A stretch of DNA of 6,310 bases from Nitrospiria bacterium (lineage in GTDB: Bacteria; Nitrospirota; Nitrospiria; Nitrospirales; UBA8639): assembly GCA_030430725.1 (NCBI GenBank), contig JAUIKP010000198.1:1-6310 (forward strand), given 5' to 3'. Every line of letters starts with the position of its first letter. Within the stretch, counting starts at the first letter, position 1. Positions 1 to 5,445 of the stretch are shown here, piece after piece. Both the position numbers and the translations under genes were made by a program. The notes under the pieces are model-generated. The model was given only the letters and a program-made list of their open reading frames with translations, searched no databases and was not told where the DNA came from.

Positions 1-1
1 A

Positions 2-124
2 GCCTCGAACACCCAACCAGCATTGGTCCTTCGCTTTGAAGCCTCTTCCCATGCTCATCTCACTCAGATTCAGGCCTATTTGGAAGGACAACTTTCTGAG
101 GCCACTGTCGAACTTACCACCTGA
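2..124 (+). CDS. manB: Phosphomannomutase/phosphoglucomutase, C-terminal end only (5' part outside window)
   Basis: The frame opening at base 2 runs 40 codons to a TGA. It starts with ASNTQPALVLRFEA, preceded by a codon ending in A that would fit the arginine of an R-A-S-N-T-x-P loop. This loop belongs to domain 4 of the AlgC/ManB branch of alpha-D-phosphohexomutases, where it binds the phosphate of the sugar substrate; the following helix (LTQIQAYLEGQL) also matches the family end. Such enzymes interconvert the 1- and 6-phosphates of mannose or glucose for polysaccharide and nucleotide-sugar synthesis in the cytoplasm. GlmM-type mutases usually have S-G-T in this loop, so they fit less well. 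The catalytic serine and metal site lie outside the window, so substrate preference cannot be judged. No clear terminator follows the stop. Confidence 0.78.
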   Translation, partial: ASNTQPALVLRFEASSHAHLTQIQAYLEGQLSEATVELTT

Positions 125-294
125 CCTCACACCACAGTATTTCGCTCTTTTTTAGATCGTTTCTGGTCTCATCTCAACCATCCCCGGTGAAGGTCTCGTC
201 AATCGGATCAATGACTCTGTGATATTCCCATCATGAAGCCTTTGTGTTTATTAAGGTAGCCGGATTCATCAATTAAATTATTTTTCCACGACCA

Positions 295-321
295 AACGCG
301 AATTTCTGTTGAACTCGCGTT
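295..321. repeat. Inverted repeat overlapping the fbp promoter -35 box (possible operator)
   Basis: Perfect 7-bp arms AACGCGA (295-301) and TCGCGTT (315-321) are separated by 13 bp. Inside the arms a mismatch is followed by two further complementary bases, so the dyad is longer but imperfect. The right arm shares two bases with the proposed -35 hexamer. That placement suits a regulator binding site acting on fbp and the genes behind it. I cannot match it to a named regulator, and a chance dyad is possible. Confidence 0.4.
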
Positions 322-348
322 GCTCCTTAATGCTGAAAAGCATATAAT
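320..348 (+). promoter_or_regulatory. Sigma70-type promoter candidate for fbp and the following gene run
   Basis: TTGCTC (320-325) and a consensus TATAAT (343-348) are spaced by 17 bp, the optimal sigma70 spacing. The -10 is perfect; the -35 matches the consensus at three of six positions. Transcription would begin near 355, giving a leader of about 28 nt before the fbp start codon. The spacer contains a second dyad, ATGCT-GAAA-AGCAT (330-343), whose last base is the first base of the -10. It lies upstream of the start point, so it would act as DNA rather than as an RNA hairpin. The rest of the 125-383 gap shows a six-T run at 148-153 without a hairpin, and nothing else I can name. Confidence 0.6.
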
Positions 349-383
349 GAAAATCCTCTAGTATACTCTATGGATCCTGACTG

Positions 384-1391
384 ATGACTCCGCGTTTTTC
401 CTTATCGACACATACCTTTCGTGAGCAAGCGTCCATTCCTGGAACATCCGGAGAATTTTCCCGCATCATCATGCAAATTGCCCTGGGTGGGAAACTCATT
501 GCCCAGGATCTTCGAAAAGCCGGATTGAGTCAATTTCTGGGTACGACGGGTTTAATGAACGTGCAAGGCGAAGAAGTCCAAAAATTAGACGAACGAGCCA
601 ATCAGATTTTTCTGGATGTGTTTGAGCACATGGAACTGGTGAGTACCCTGGTTTCAGAGGAAATGGAAAAGCCCTATCTCATTAAAGAAGCTGATGGACA
701 AGGACGGTATGCGATATTTTTGGATCCTTTGGATGGCTCCTCTAACATTGATGTGAATGCGTCTTTGGGGTCAATTTTTTCTATTCATCGGCTTTCCATT
801 GAGGGTTTCCCCACTTCTGAAGATGCTTTGCGAAAAAAGGGATGCGATCAGGTTGCGGCCGGATATGTCTTGTATGGATCAAGTGTGCTTTTGGTGTATA
901 CCTGCGGCCAAGGTGTGCACCAATTCACGTTGGATCAGGAGGCCGGTGAGTTCTTCCTCTCAGCAAAGGATATTCAAATCCCCAAGCGTGGGAAAATATA
1001 TAGTGTGAATGACGGCAATTACCAAAAATGGTCCGCCGGCACTCAGCAATTTCTTCATTATCTTCACGAAGTTGATGCACAGACGGGCAGACCATATACC
1101 AGCCGTTATTCGGGGTGTTTTGTGGCTGATGTGCATCGTGTGTTGTGTAAGGGTGGTCTCTATATGTATCCGGGGGAGCAGAAGAACCCAGAGGGGAAAT
1201 TGAGGCTCATGTATGAAGCCGCACCCTTATCTTTTTTGGTTGAACAGGCCGGTGGTATGGGGAGTACGGGTGTTGAGCCTGTCAATCAACTTATCCCGAA
1301 AACCCTTCACCAGAGAGTCCCTTTATATATTGGCAGTCAGGATGATGTGACCAAAGCTGAAGCGTTCCTGCGGTCTGAGTTACCGATCTAG
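384..1391 (+). CDS. fbp: Class I fructose-1,6-bisphosphatase
   Basis: This cytoplasmic enzyme hydrolyses fructose 1,6-bisphosphate to fructose 6-phosphate and phosphate, the committed gluconeogenic step (EC 3.1.3.11). The 335-residue product has the usual length of the family. Visible signatures are the N-terminal GEFSRIIMQIALGGKLIAQ helix region, the NVQGEEVQKLDERAN segment (59-73), metal-ligand glutamates in SEE (91-93), the hallmark DPLDGSSNID (114-123), substrate-contacting segments YSVNDGN (206-212) and RYSGCFVADVHR (241-252), and GKLRLMYEAAPLSFLVEQAGG (271-291) with metal-ligand Glu278. All key residues are present. ATG 384 is the first ATG after an in-frame stop (TGA 378-380) and gives a normal N-terminus, but no Shine-Dalgarno sequence precedes it. 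A four-codon ORF (ATG 370 to TGA 382-384) ends on the A of this ATG. The next gene starts 16 bp after the stop, so fbp probably heads the operon. Confidence 0.96.
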   Translation: MTPRFSLSTHTFREQASIPGTSGEFSRIIMQIALGGKLIAQDLRKAGLSQFLGTTGLMNVQGEEVQKLDERANQIFLDVFEHMELVSTLVSEEMEKPYLIKEADGQGRYAIFLDPLDGSSNIDVNASLGSIFSIHRLSIEGFPTSEDALRKKGCDQVAAGYVLYGSSVLLVYTCGQGVHQFTLDQEAGEFFLSAKDIQIPKRGKIYSVNDGNYQKWSAGTQQFLHYLHEVDAQTGRPYTSRYSGCFVADVHRVLCKGGLYMYPGEQKNPEGKLRLMYEAAPLSFLVEQAGGMGSTGVEPVNQLIPKTLHQRVPLYIGSQDDVTKAEAFLRSELPI

Positions 1392-1400
1392 GGAAGGAGA
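1392..1400 (+). promoter_or_regulatory. Shine-Dalgarno sequence of the PIN-TRAM gene
   Basis: GGAAGGAGA lies directly after the fbp stop codon, seven bases before ATG 1408. It is the strongest canonical ribosome binding site in the window and fixes the start of the downstream gene. Confidence 0.8.
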
Positions 1401-1407
1401 ATCTCCT

Positions 1408-2433
1408 ATGGCGTTGCGTATGATATTTCTGGTCATTGGGGTGGTTTTAGGTGTGGCCTTGGCATGGGGAGCAACCGATGGCCAAATCGGCTTTTTGCTC
1501 ATGGGCGGGGGAATCGGGGCAGGGGTTGGGGCAATCTTTCTGGCTGTAGAGCACCGATTGAAAACCGCACCCTTACCAATTGTCGTGTGTGGAGGGAGCG
1601 GATTAATTGTTGGTCTCCTTGTGGCAGGATTGATTGCCTCGCTGACGGGATTAGTTGCACGCTCTCCAAATACCGTCTTTAGCCTTTTGGCCAGCTTGGT
1701 GATTTTTTTGGGAATCCCCTATTGGGGATTAATCATGGGAATACGATTTGCCACCGAAGGATGGGTCACATCAACCATTCCAACAGGTGATACGGAGTCA
1801 GTTCGCATTAAAAAACTGCTTGATACCAGCGTCATCATTGATGGTCGGATTGCAGATTTGTGCGAAACGGGCTTTATTGAGGGAACCCTTGTTGTTCCAT
1901 ATTTTATTCTCCAGGAGTTACAGCATATTTCGGATTCCTCTGATGGATTAAAGCGGGCACGTGGGAGACGAGGGTTGGACATTTTGAATGTCCTTCAAAA
2001 AGTCAGCAATATTAAGGTCGACCTGGTAGAAGATGATTTTCCTCATGTTAAAGAGGTGGATACAAAGCTCATTGAACTCGCAAAACAAATGGATGCAAAA
2101 GTGCTGACTAACGATTTTAACCTCAACAAGGTGGCCGGGATCCAGGGTGTCAGGGTTCTGAATATTAATGACCTGTGTAATGCGCTGAAACCCGTAGTTC
2201 TTCCTGGTGAAGCAATCCGGGTTTTTGTTTTGAAGGAAGGGAAAGAGGCCGGGCAAGGAGTGGCCTACTTAGATGATGGCACCATGGTGGTGGTTGATCA
2301 TGCCAAGCGATGGATCGGCAAAAATGCGGATGTGATTGTGACGAGTGTTCTGCAAACGAGTGCTGGTCGAATGATTTTTACCCGCCTGAAAGAAGAAACT
2401 GAACACGAGGAGTTAAGCTTCTCGCGTGTTTAA
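1408..2433 (+). CDS. yacL: Membrane-anchored PIN-TRAM domain protein (YacL-like putative ribonuclease)
   Basis: The 341-residue protein resembles the YacL family. Residues about 5-22, 27-46, 56-82 and 89-114 form four hydrophobic, glycine-rich membrane segments. A PIN nuclease domain follows (about 136-260), starting KLLDTSVIIDGRIAD. Its acidic metal-site candidates are Asp139, Asp145, Glu170 (in LQELQ), Asp218 and Asp236 (in LTNDFNL), so the nuclease centre looks intact. Residues about 262-327 form a TRAM domain, a small beta-barrel RNA-binding module. Membrane anchoring plus PIN plus TRAM suggests RNA cleavage at the inner face of the membrane; the physiological substrate is not known to me. 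In Bacillus subtilis yacL also precedes ispD and ispF. The gene has a strong Shine-Dalgarno sequence, and its 3' end overlaps ispD by 8 bp. Confidence 0.92.
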   Translation: MALRMIFLVIGVVLGVALAWGATDGQIGFLLMGGGIGAGVGAIFLAVEHRLKTAPLPIVVCGGSGLIVGLLVAGLIASLTGLVARSPNTVFSLLASLVIFLGIPYWGLIMGIRFATEGWVTSTIPTGDTESVRIKKLLDTSVIIDGRIADLCETGFIEGTLVVPYFILQELQHISDSSDGLKRARGRRGLDILNVLQKVSNIKVDLVEDDFPHVKEVDTKLIELAKQMDAKVLTNDFNLNKVAGIQGVRVLNINDLCNALKPVVLPGEAIRVFVLKEGKEAGQGVAYLDDGTMVVVDHAKRWIGKNADVIVTSVLQTSAGRMIFTRLKEETEHEELSFSRV

Positions 2434-3130
2434 CTCTGTTGTGGCGGTGGTGCTTGCCGCGGGCCTTGGTACCCGCATGGGCGGAAATATTCCTAAGCAG
2501 TATCTTACTCTGGGGAATCTCCCACTTTTAGTATATTCACTTCAGGTTTTTCAACACCATGAGGGGATCCGCGAGGTCATTCTATCTGTTCCGCCATCGG
2601 ATTTGGAATATTGCTGGCGCGAAATCGTGAAACCTTTTGAGTTGGAGAAAGTCACTAAAGTGGTGGCGGGAGGAGCACGGCGACAAGATTCTGTCTGCAA
2701 CGGCCTTACGGCCATTTCCGATCGACCTGACGGGGTTTTGGTTCATGATGGTGTCCGTCCCTTTATCGACCCAGGCATGGTCAGGAATGTGATCGACTGT
2801 GCCGGAAACACAGGGGCGGCTGTAGTGGCAATGCCGATCCATGATACGGTGAAGCGGGTTGATTCATCCGGGATCATTCAAGAGACCCTGAAGAGGGAAG
2901 AGCTCTGGCAGATTCAGACACCCCAGGTATTCCGATATGATTGGCTGGTCGAGGCACATCATCAGGCGCAATTACATCAATGGGAGGTCACCGATGATGC
3001 AGCCCTCATTGAACGGATGGGCTATCCCGTTTCCGTAATAGCGGGAAGTTGTTTTAATATAAAAGTGACCAAGCCGGATGACCTGGTGTTTGGGGAAGCC
3101 ATTTTGGAAACGATAAGAAGCCAAAGGTGA
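2426..3130 (+). CDS. ispD: 2-C-methyl-D-erythritol 4-phosphate cytidylyltransferase
   Basis: IspD transfers CMP from CTP to MEP, giving CDP-methylerythritol, the third step of the MEP isoprenoid pathway (EC 2.7.7.60). The 234 residues match the family length. The nucleotide-binding signature AAGLGTRMGGNIPKQY (11-26) supplies Arg17 and Lys24. Further expected elements are GGARRQDSV (82-90), VHDGVRPF (106-113), HDTVKR (139-144), KREELWQIQTPQVF (156-169) with Arg157, TDDAALIE (189-196) and Lys213 in NIKVTKPDD. All catalytic residues I can place are present. The start is GTG 2426, inside the end of yacL; GAGGAG at 2407-2412 is a ribosome binding site with a longish 13-base spacer. The only nearby in-frame alternatives are GTG codons at 2441 and 2447, which would cut into the first beta strand. 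The stop TGA overlaps a GTG that opens a 20-codon ORF reaching ispF. Confidence 0.96.
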   Translation: MFNSVVAVVLAAGLGTRMGGNIPKQYLTLGNLPLLVYSLQVFQHHEGIREVILSVPPSDLEYCWREIVKPFELEKVTKVVAGGARRQDSVCNGLTAISDRPDGVLVHDGVRPFIDPGMVRNVIDCAGNTGAAVVAMPIHDTVKRVDSSGIIQETLKREELWQIQTPQVFRYDWLVEAHHQAQLHQWEVTDDAALIERMGYPVSVIAGSCFNIKVTKPDDLVFGEAILETIRSQR

Positions 3131-3189
3131 AATTTCAAGCCAGCCTGGATGGAGATGGATTTTTTTCGCGCGTCTTTGATTTGATATGA
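3127..3189 (+). CDS. Possible 20-codon linker ORF between ispD and ispF (speculative)
   Basis: A GTG at 3127 overlaps the ispD stop (GTGA, 3127-3130). Its frame runs 20 codons, beginning MKFQASLDGD and ending RVFDLI, to a TGA at 3187-3189 that overlaps the ispF start (ATGA, 3186-3189). Both junctions have the four-base overlap typical of translationally coupled genes. The only upstream ribosome-site resemblance is AAGAAG at 3115-3120, which is weak. I recognise no homology in the peptide. It could be a coupling device that delivers ribosomes to ispF, a remnant of a longer ispD or ispF end, or chance. I infer function only from the geometry. Confidence 0.3.
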   Translation: MKFQASLDGDGFFSRVFDLI

Positions 3190-3668
3190 GAGTTGGTCAA
3201 GGTTATGACATTCATCCCCTCCGGGAAGGCCGTCCACTGATTCTGGGTGGCGTGGGCATCCCCCATTCTCAAGGGTTGGATGGCCATTCCGATGCTGATG
3301 CCTTGACCCATGCCGTTTGTGACGCGATTCTCGGAGCTATGGGAGAAGGAGACCTCGGAACTCGGTACCCAAGCAGTAATCCAGAATACAAAAATCTTTC
3401 GAGTTTGGTTATGCTACGAAGTGTCGCTCAAACCCTTCGTGATAAAGGGTTTTACTTGGTGAATCTGGATACGGTCATTCTCGCCCAGGCCCCGAAATTG
3501 GCCCCATATATGGCCTCGATGCAGGAAAGTCTTGCACAGGTGCTGGAGGTTTCCCCTTCCCAGGTCAATGTGAAAGTCAAAAGTGGAGAGGGAGTTGGAA
3601 TGATTGGGCGTGAAGAAGGCATTGCGACATTGGCCATTTGTCTGATTGAATGCATCACGCCGCTATGA
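3186..3668 (+). CDS. ispF: 2-C-methyl-D-erythritol 2,4-cyclodiphosphate synthase
   Basis: IspF cyclises CDP-methylerythritol 2-phosphate to MEcPP with release of CMP, the fifth MEP-pathway step (EC 4.6.1.12); the family acts as a homotrimer. The product has 160 residues, as expected. Zinc ligands Asp8 and His10 are in GYDIH and His42 follows HSDADALTH (34-42); the GREEGIA end motif (141-147) is present. Two normally conserved loops differ: the usual FPDTDP is YPSSNP (61-66), and the usual K-x-T-T-T-E before the final glycines is KVKSGE (130-135), keeping Glu135 but not the threonines. The fold and metal site look intact, so I still call it functional. ATG 3186 is the only ATG after the in-frame stop at 3177-3179 and gives the standard MRVGQGYDIH start. 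It lacks a nearby Shine-Dalgarno sequence, and translation may depend on coupling from the preceding short ORF. Confidence 0.94.
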   Translation: MRVGQGYDIHPLREGRPLILGGVGIPHSQGLDGHSDADALTHAVCDAILGAMGEGDLGTRYPSSNPEYKNLSSLVMLRSVAQTLRDKGFYLVNLDTVILAQAPKLAPYMASMQESLAQVLEVSPSQVNVKVKSGEGVGMIGREEGIATLAICLIECITPL

Positions 3669-3715
3669 AATGATCTCGTCTTCTCTTCATTGGGGTATAT
3701 CTGGATGGTGGGTTT

Positions 3716-4366
3716 ATGCGGTTGGTTAAACGAATTGCCGAAGATCTTCATGCGGTCTTTGAGCGGGATCCGGCGGCAACCAGTCGTTGGGAAGTGCTGC
3801 TGGCCTACTCGGGTTTTCATGCGTTATTGGCCTATCGCTTGGCGCATTGGTTATGGAGGAAAAACATTCCGATTGTCCCACGGTTGATTTCGCAACTAGC
3901 CCGGTGGGTGACCGGTATTGAAATTCATCCAGGAGCACAGATCGGACGGGGATTTTTTATTGACCATGGGATGGGCGTGGTGATTGGCGAGACTGCAGTC
4001 ATTGGTGACTTTGTCACCCTTTTCCAGGGCGTGACTCTCGGGGGGACCGGCAAAGAACGTGGTAAACGTCATCCGACATTAGGTAATCATGTTGTGGTCG
4101 GAGCCGGGGCGAAAGTGCTGGGGAATATTACGATCGGAGATTTTGTTAAAGTGGGAGCTAATTCGGTGGTTCTTCGGTCAGTGCCATCAAATTCAACGGT
4201 CATCGGAATCCCTGGCCGTATTATCAAAACTATTGGAGATCGTGTGCCTGAAGCGACCATGGATCATGCTAATATTTCCGATCCCATTGCCGAACGATTT
4301 GATGCGATGGAACAAGAACTCATTGCTCTCAGGAAACGGGTGGAACAATCTGAAAAACCATCCTAA
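3716..4366 (+). CDS. cysE: Serine O-acetyltransferase (short EpsC/CysE type)
   Basis: The enzyme acetylates L-serine with acetyl-CoA to O-acetylserine, the precursor of cysteine (EC 2.3.1.30). The 216-residue product is the short form common in bacteria outside the enterics. An N-terminal helical region (1-66, with VFERDPAA and a RLAHWLWR helix) precedes a left-handed beta-helix of hexapeptide repeats from [11 protein letters not shown] (67-77) to about 168. Catalytic Asp83-His84 lie in [14 protein letters not shown], and [16 protein letters not shown] (105-120) supplies the second conserved histidine, His119. A charged helical tail (184-212) follows. The tail ends EKPS and lacks the terminal isoleucine that enteric CysE uses to bind cysteine synthase, so I would not assume that complex. 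ATG 3716 is the first ATG after the in-frame stop at 3671-3673, preceded by a weak G-rich stretch (GGTGGG, 3707-3712). It lies 47 bp after ispF, as last gene of the run. Confidence 0.96.
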   Translation: MRLVKRIAEDLHAVFERDPAATSRWEVLLAYSGFHALLAYRLAHWLWRKNIPIVPRLISQLARWVTGIEIHPGAQIGRGFFIDHGMGVVIGETAVIGDFVTLFQGVTLGGTGKERGKRHPTLGNHVVVGAGAKVLGNITIGDFVKVGANSVVLRSVPSNSTVIGIPGRIIKTIGDRVPEATMDHANISDPIAERFDAMEQELIALRKRVEQSEKPS

Positions 4367-4389
4367 CGGCCGTGAAGGAATTTTTCATA

Positions 4390-4418
4390 TTGTCATAGGC
4401 CGTGAGGTTTTTTACACT
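4390..4418 (+). promoter_or_regulatory. Sigma70-type promoter candidate for the aldolase gene
   Basis: TTGTCA (4390-4395, five of six consensus bases) and TACACT (4413-4418, four of six) are separated by exactly 17 bp. Transcription would start near 4425, leaving about 45 nt before the GTG start. This would let the aldolase be expressed apart from the fbp-cysE unit, though readthrough from upstream is not excluded because no good terminator separates them. Confidence 0.5.
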
Positions 4419-4454
4419 ACAAGCCAAAGGCTGAGAAAAGCGAATGTTCTGTTG

Positions 4455-4464
4455 AAAGGGGGGG
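4455..4464 (+). promoter_or_regulatory. G-rich ribosome binding site of the aldolase gene
   Basis: AAAGGGGGGG ends six bases before GTG 4471. The match to anti-Shine-Dalgarno is through the purine/G run, and the spacing is good. An in-frame TGA at 4453-4455 excludes an upstream start, so this site supports the GTG. The run of seven G residues is itself unusual. Confidence 0.6.
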
Positions 4465-4470
4465 ATTTTT

Positions 4471-5412
4471 GTGAAGGAATCCAACGTGATTACGCCACGA
4501 GTCAAAGAAATATTACGAAATTATGAGGGCAATGTTCCTGGAGTTCTTGCCAATATCGCTCGTCTATTGATGACGGGGCGGTTGGCCGGGACTGGTCGCT
4601 TAGTTATTCTGCCGGTAGACCAGGGCTTTGAGCATGGTCCTGCCAGAAGTTTTGCCGTCAATCCTGCCGGATATGATCCTCACTACCATTTTCAGCTGGG
4701 AATTGACGCCGGATGTAATGCGTACGCCGCTCCTCTCGGATTTCTTGAGGCCGGGGCAGCAGAATATGCTGGTCAAATTCCCCTCATCCTGAAATTGAAC
4801 AATAATGATTCGCTGTTTGAGAGTAAAGATCCTAATTCTGCCATCACAGGCAGTGTCCATGATGCCCTTCGGTTAGGATGCTGTGCCGTGGGATATACGA
4901 TTTATCCAGGGTCTGCCCATAGTCAGGAAATGTATAACCATCTTCGGGAAATTGCTCGAGAGGCCAAATCCCATGGATTGGCGGTGGTGGTATGGTCGTA
5001 TCCCCGTGGTGGAGGACTTAGTAAGGAAGGGGAGACGGGAATTGATGTTGTCGCCTATGCCGCACAAATTGCAGCCCAACTCGGGGCTCATATTATCAAA
5101 GTGAAGGTACCATCGAATCATATTGAGCAGTCGGCCGCTAAAAAAGTCTATGAGTCGGAAAAGATTCCCATTAGCACGCCAGCTGAGCGTATCCGCCATG
5201 TTGTACAGAGCGCTTTTCAGGGACGGCGTATTGTCATTTTTTCAGGTGGGGCCAAAGGGGAAGATCAGAAAATTTTCGATGAAGCCCGAGGAATACGGGA
5301 TGGTGGAGGATTTGGATCCATTATTGGGAGAAATTCATTCCAACGGCCCAGACCCCAGGCTCTCGAATTTCTTTCAACCGTTATGAAGATCTATGGGGGA
5401 GAACTCTCTTAA
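4471..5412 (+). CDS. fbaB: Class I fructose-bisphosphate aldolase, DhnA/FbaB type
   Basis: This enzyme reversibly condenses dihydroxyacetone phosphate and glyceraldehyde 3-phosphate to fructose 1,6-bisphosphate through a lysine Schiff base (EC 4.1.2.13). The 313 residues resemble Escherichia coli FbaB, which is somewhat longer. Shared landmarks are TGRLAGTGRLVILPVDQGFEHGP (35-57) with active-site Asp50, the substrate strand IPLILKLNNND (103-113), WSYPRG (175-180) with Tyr177 and Arg179, the probable Schiff-base Lys210 in GAHIIKVK (205-212), and the phosphate-binding segments FSGGAKG (257-263) and GSIIGRNSFQRP (282-293). The GTG start follows a good G-rich ribosome site. With the FBPase encoded at the head of the adjacent run it supplies two consecutive steps of gluconeogenesis; aldolase alone could also serve glycolysis. 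The gene has its own promoter candidate and faces the glutamate dehydrogenase gene tail to tail. Confidence 0.94.
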   Translation: MKESNVITPRVKEILRNYEGNVPGVLANIARLLMTGRLAGTGRLVILPVDQGFEHGPARSFAVNPAGYDPHYHFQLGIDAGCNAYAAPLGFLEAGAAEYAGQIPLILKLNNNDSLFESKDPNSAITGSVHDALRLGCCAVGYTIYPGSAHSQEMYNHLREIAREAKSHGLAVVVWSYPRGGGLSKEGETGIDVVAYAAQIAAQLGAHIIKVKVPSNHIEQSAAKKVYESEKIPISTPAERIRHVVQSAFQGRRIVIFSGGAKGEDQKIFDEARGIRDGGGFGSIIGRNSFQRPRPQALEFLSTVMKIYGGELS

Positions 5413-5445
5413 TGATGTAATCGCTGGGATTGAGAGTGTATGAAC

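Noticed and set aside
148..153. T run after the phosphohexomutase gene as a terminator
   Set aside because: No GC-rich hairpin precedes it.
362..367. TATACT as an alternative -10 box for fbp
   Set aside because: No -35 resemblance at suitable distance upstream, whereas TATAAT at 343-348 has one at exactly 17 bp.
1948..2256. 102-codon minus-strand open frame opposite the PIN domain
   Set aside because: It lies entirely antisense to the conserved PIN region and has no recognisable domain or ribosome site.
3452..3820. 122-codon minus-strand open frame across the ispF-cysE junction
   Set aside because: It is antisense to two clearly recognised genes, its protein resembles nothing I know, and it is explained by the codon composition of the opposite strand.
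4366..4413. Possible terminator after cysE: ACGGCC and GGCCGT arms followed by six T
   Set aside because: The arms are 6 bp with a 26-base loop, and the pairing arises mainly because a direct repeat (GGCCGTGA) contains the palindrome GGCC. Too weak to call, and it overlaps the better-supported promoter.
4372..4480. Ten-base direct repeat GTGAAGGAAT at 4372-4381 and 4471-4480, the second being the aldolase start
   Set aside because: There are only two copies, with no flanking similarity and no associated structure; probably coincidence, although a small local duplication cannot be excluded.
4089..4526. 145-codon plus-strand open frame from inside cysE past the aldolase start
   Set aside because: It is out of frame with cysE and the aldolase gene, has a composition unlike a folded protein, and would span the promoter and ribosome site of the aldolase gene.
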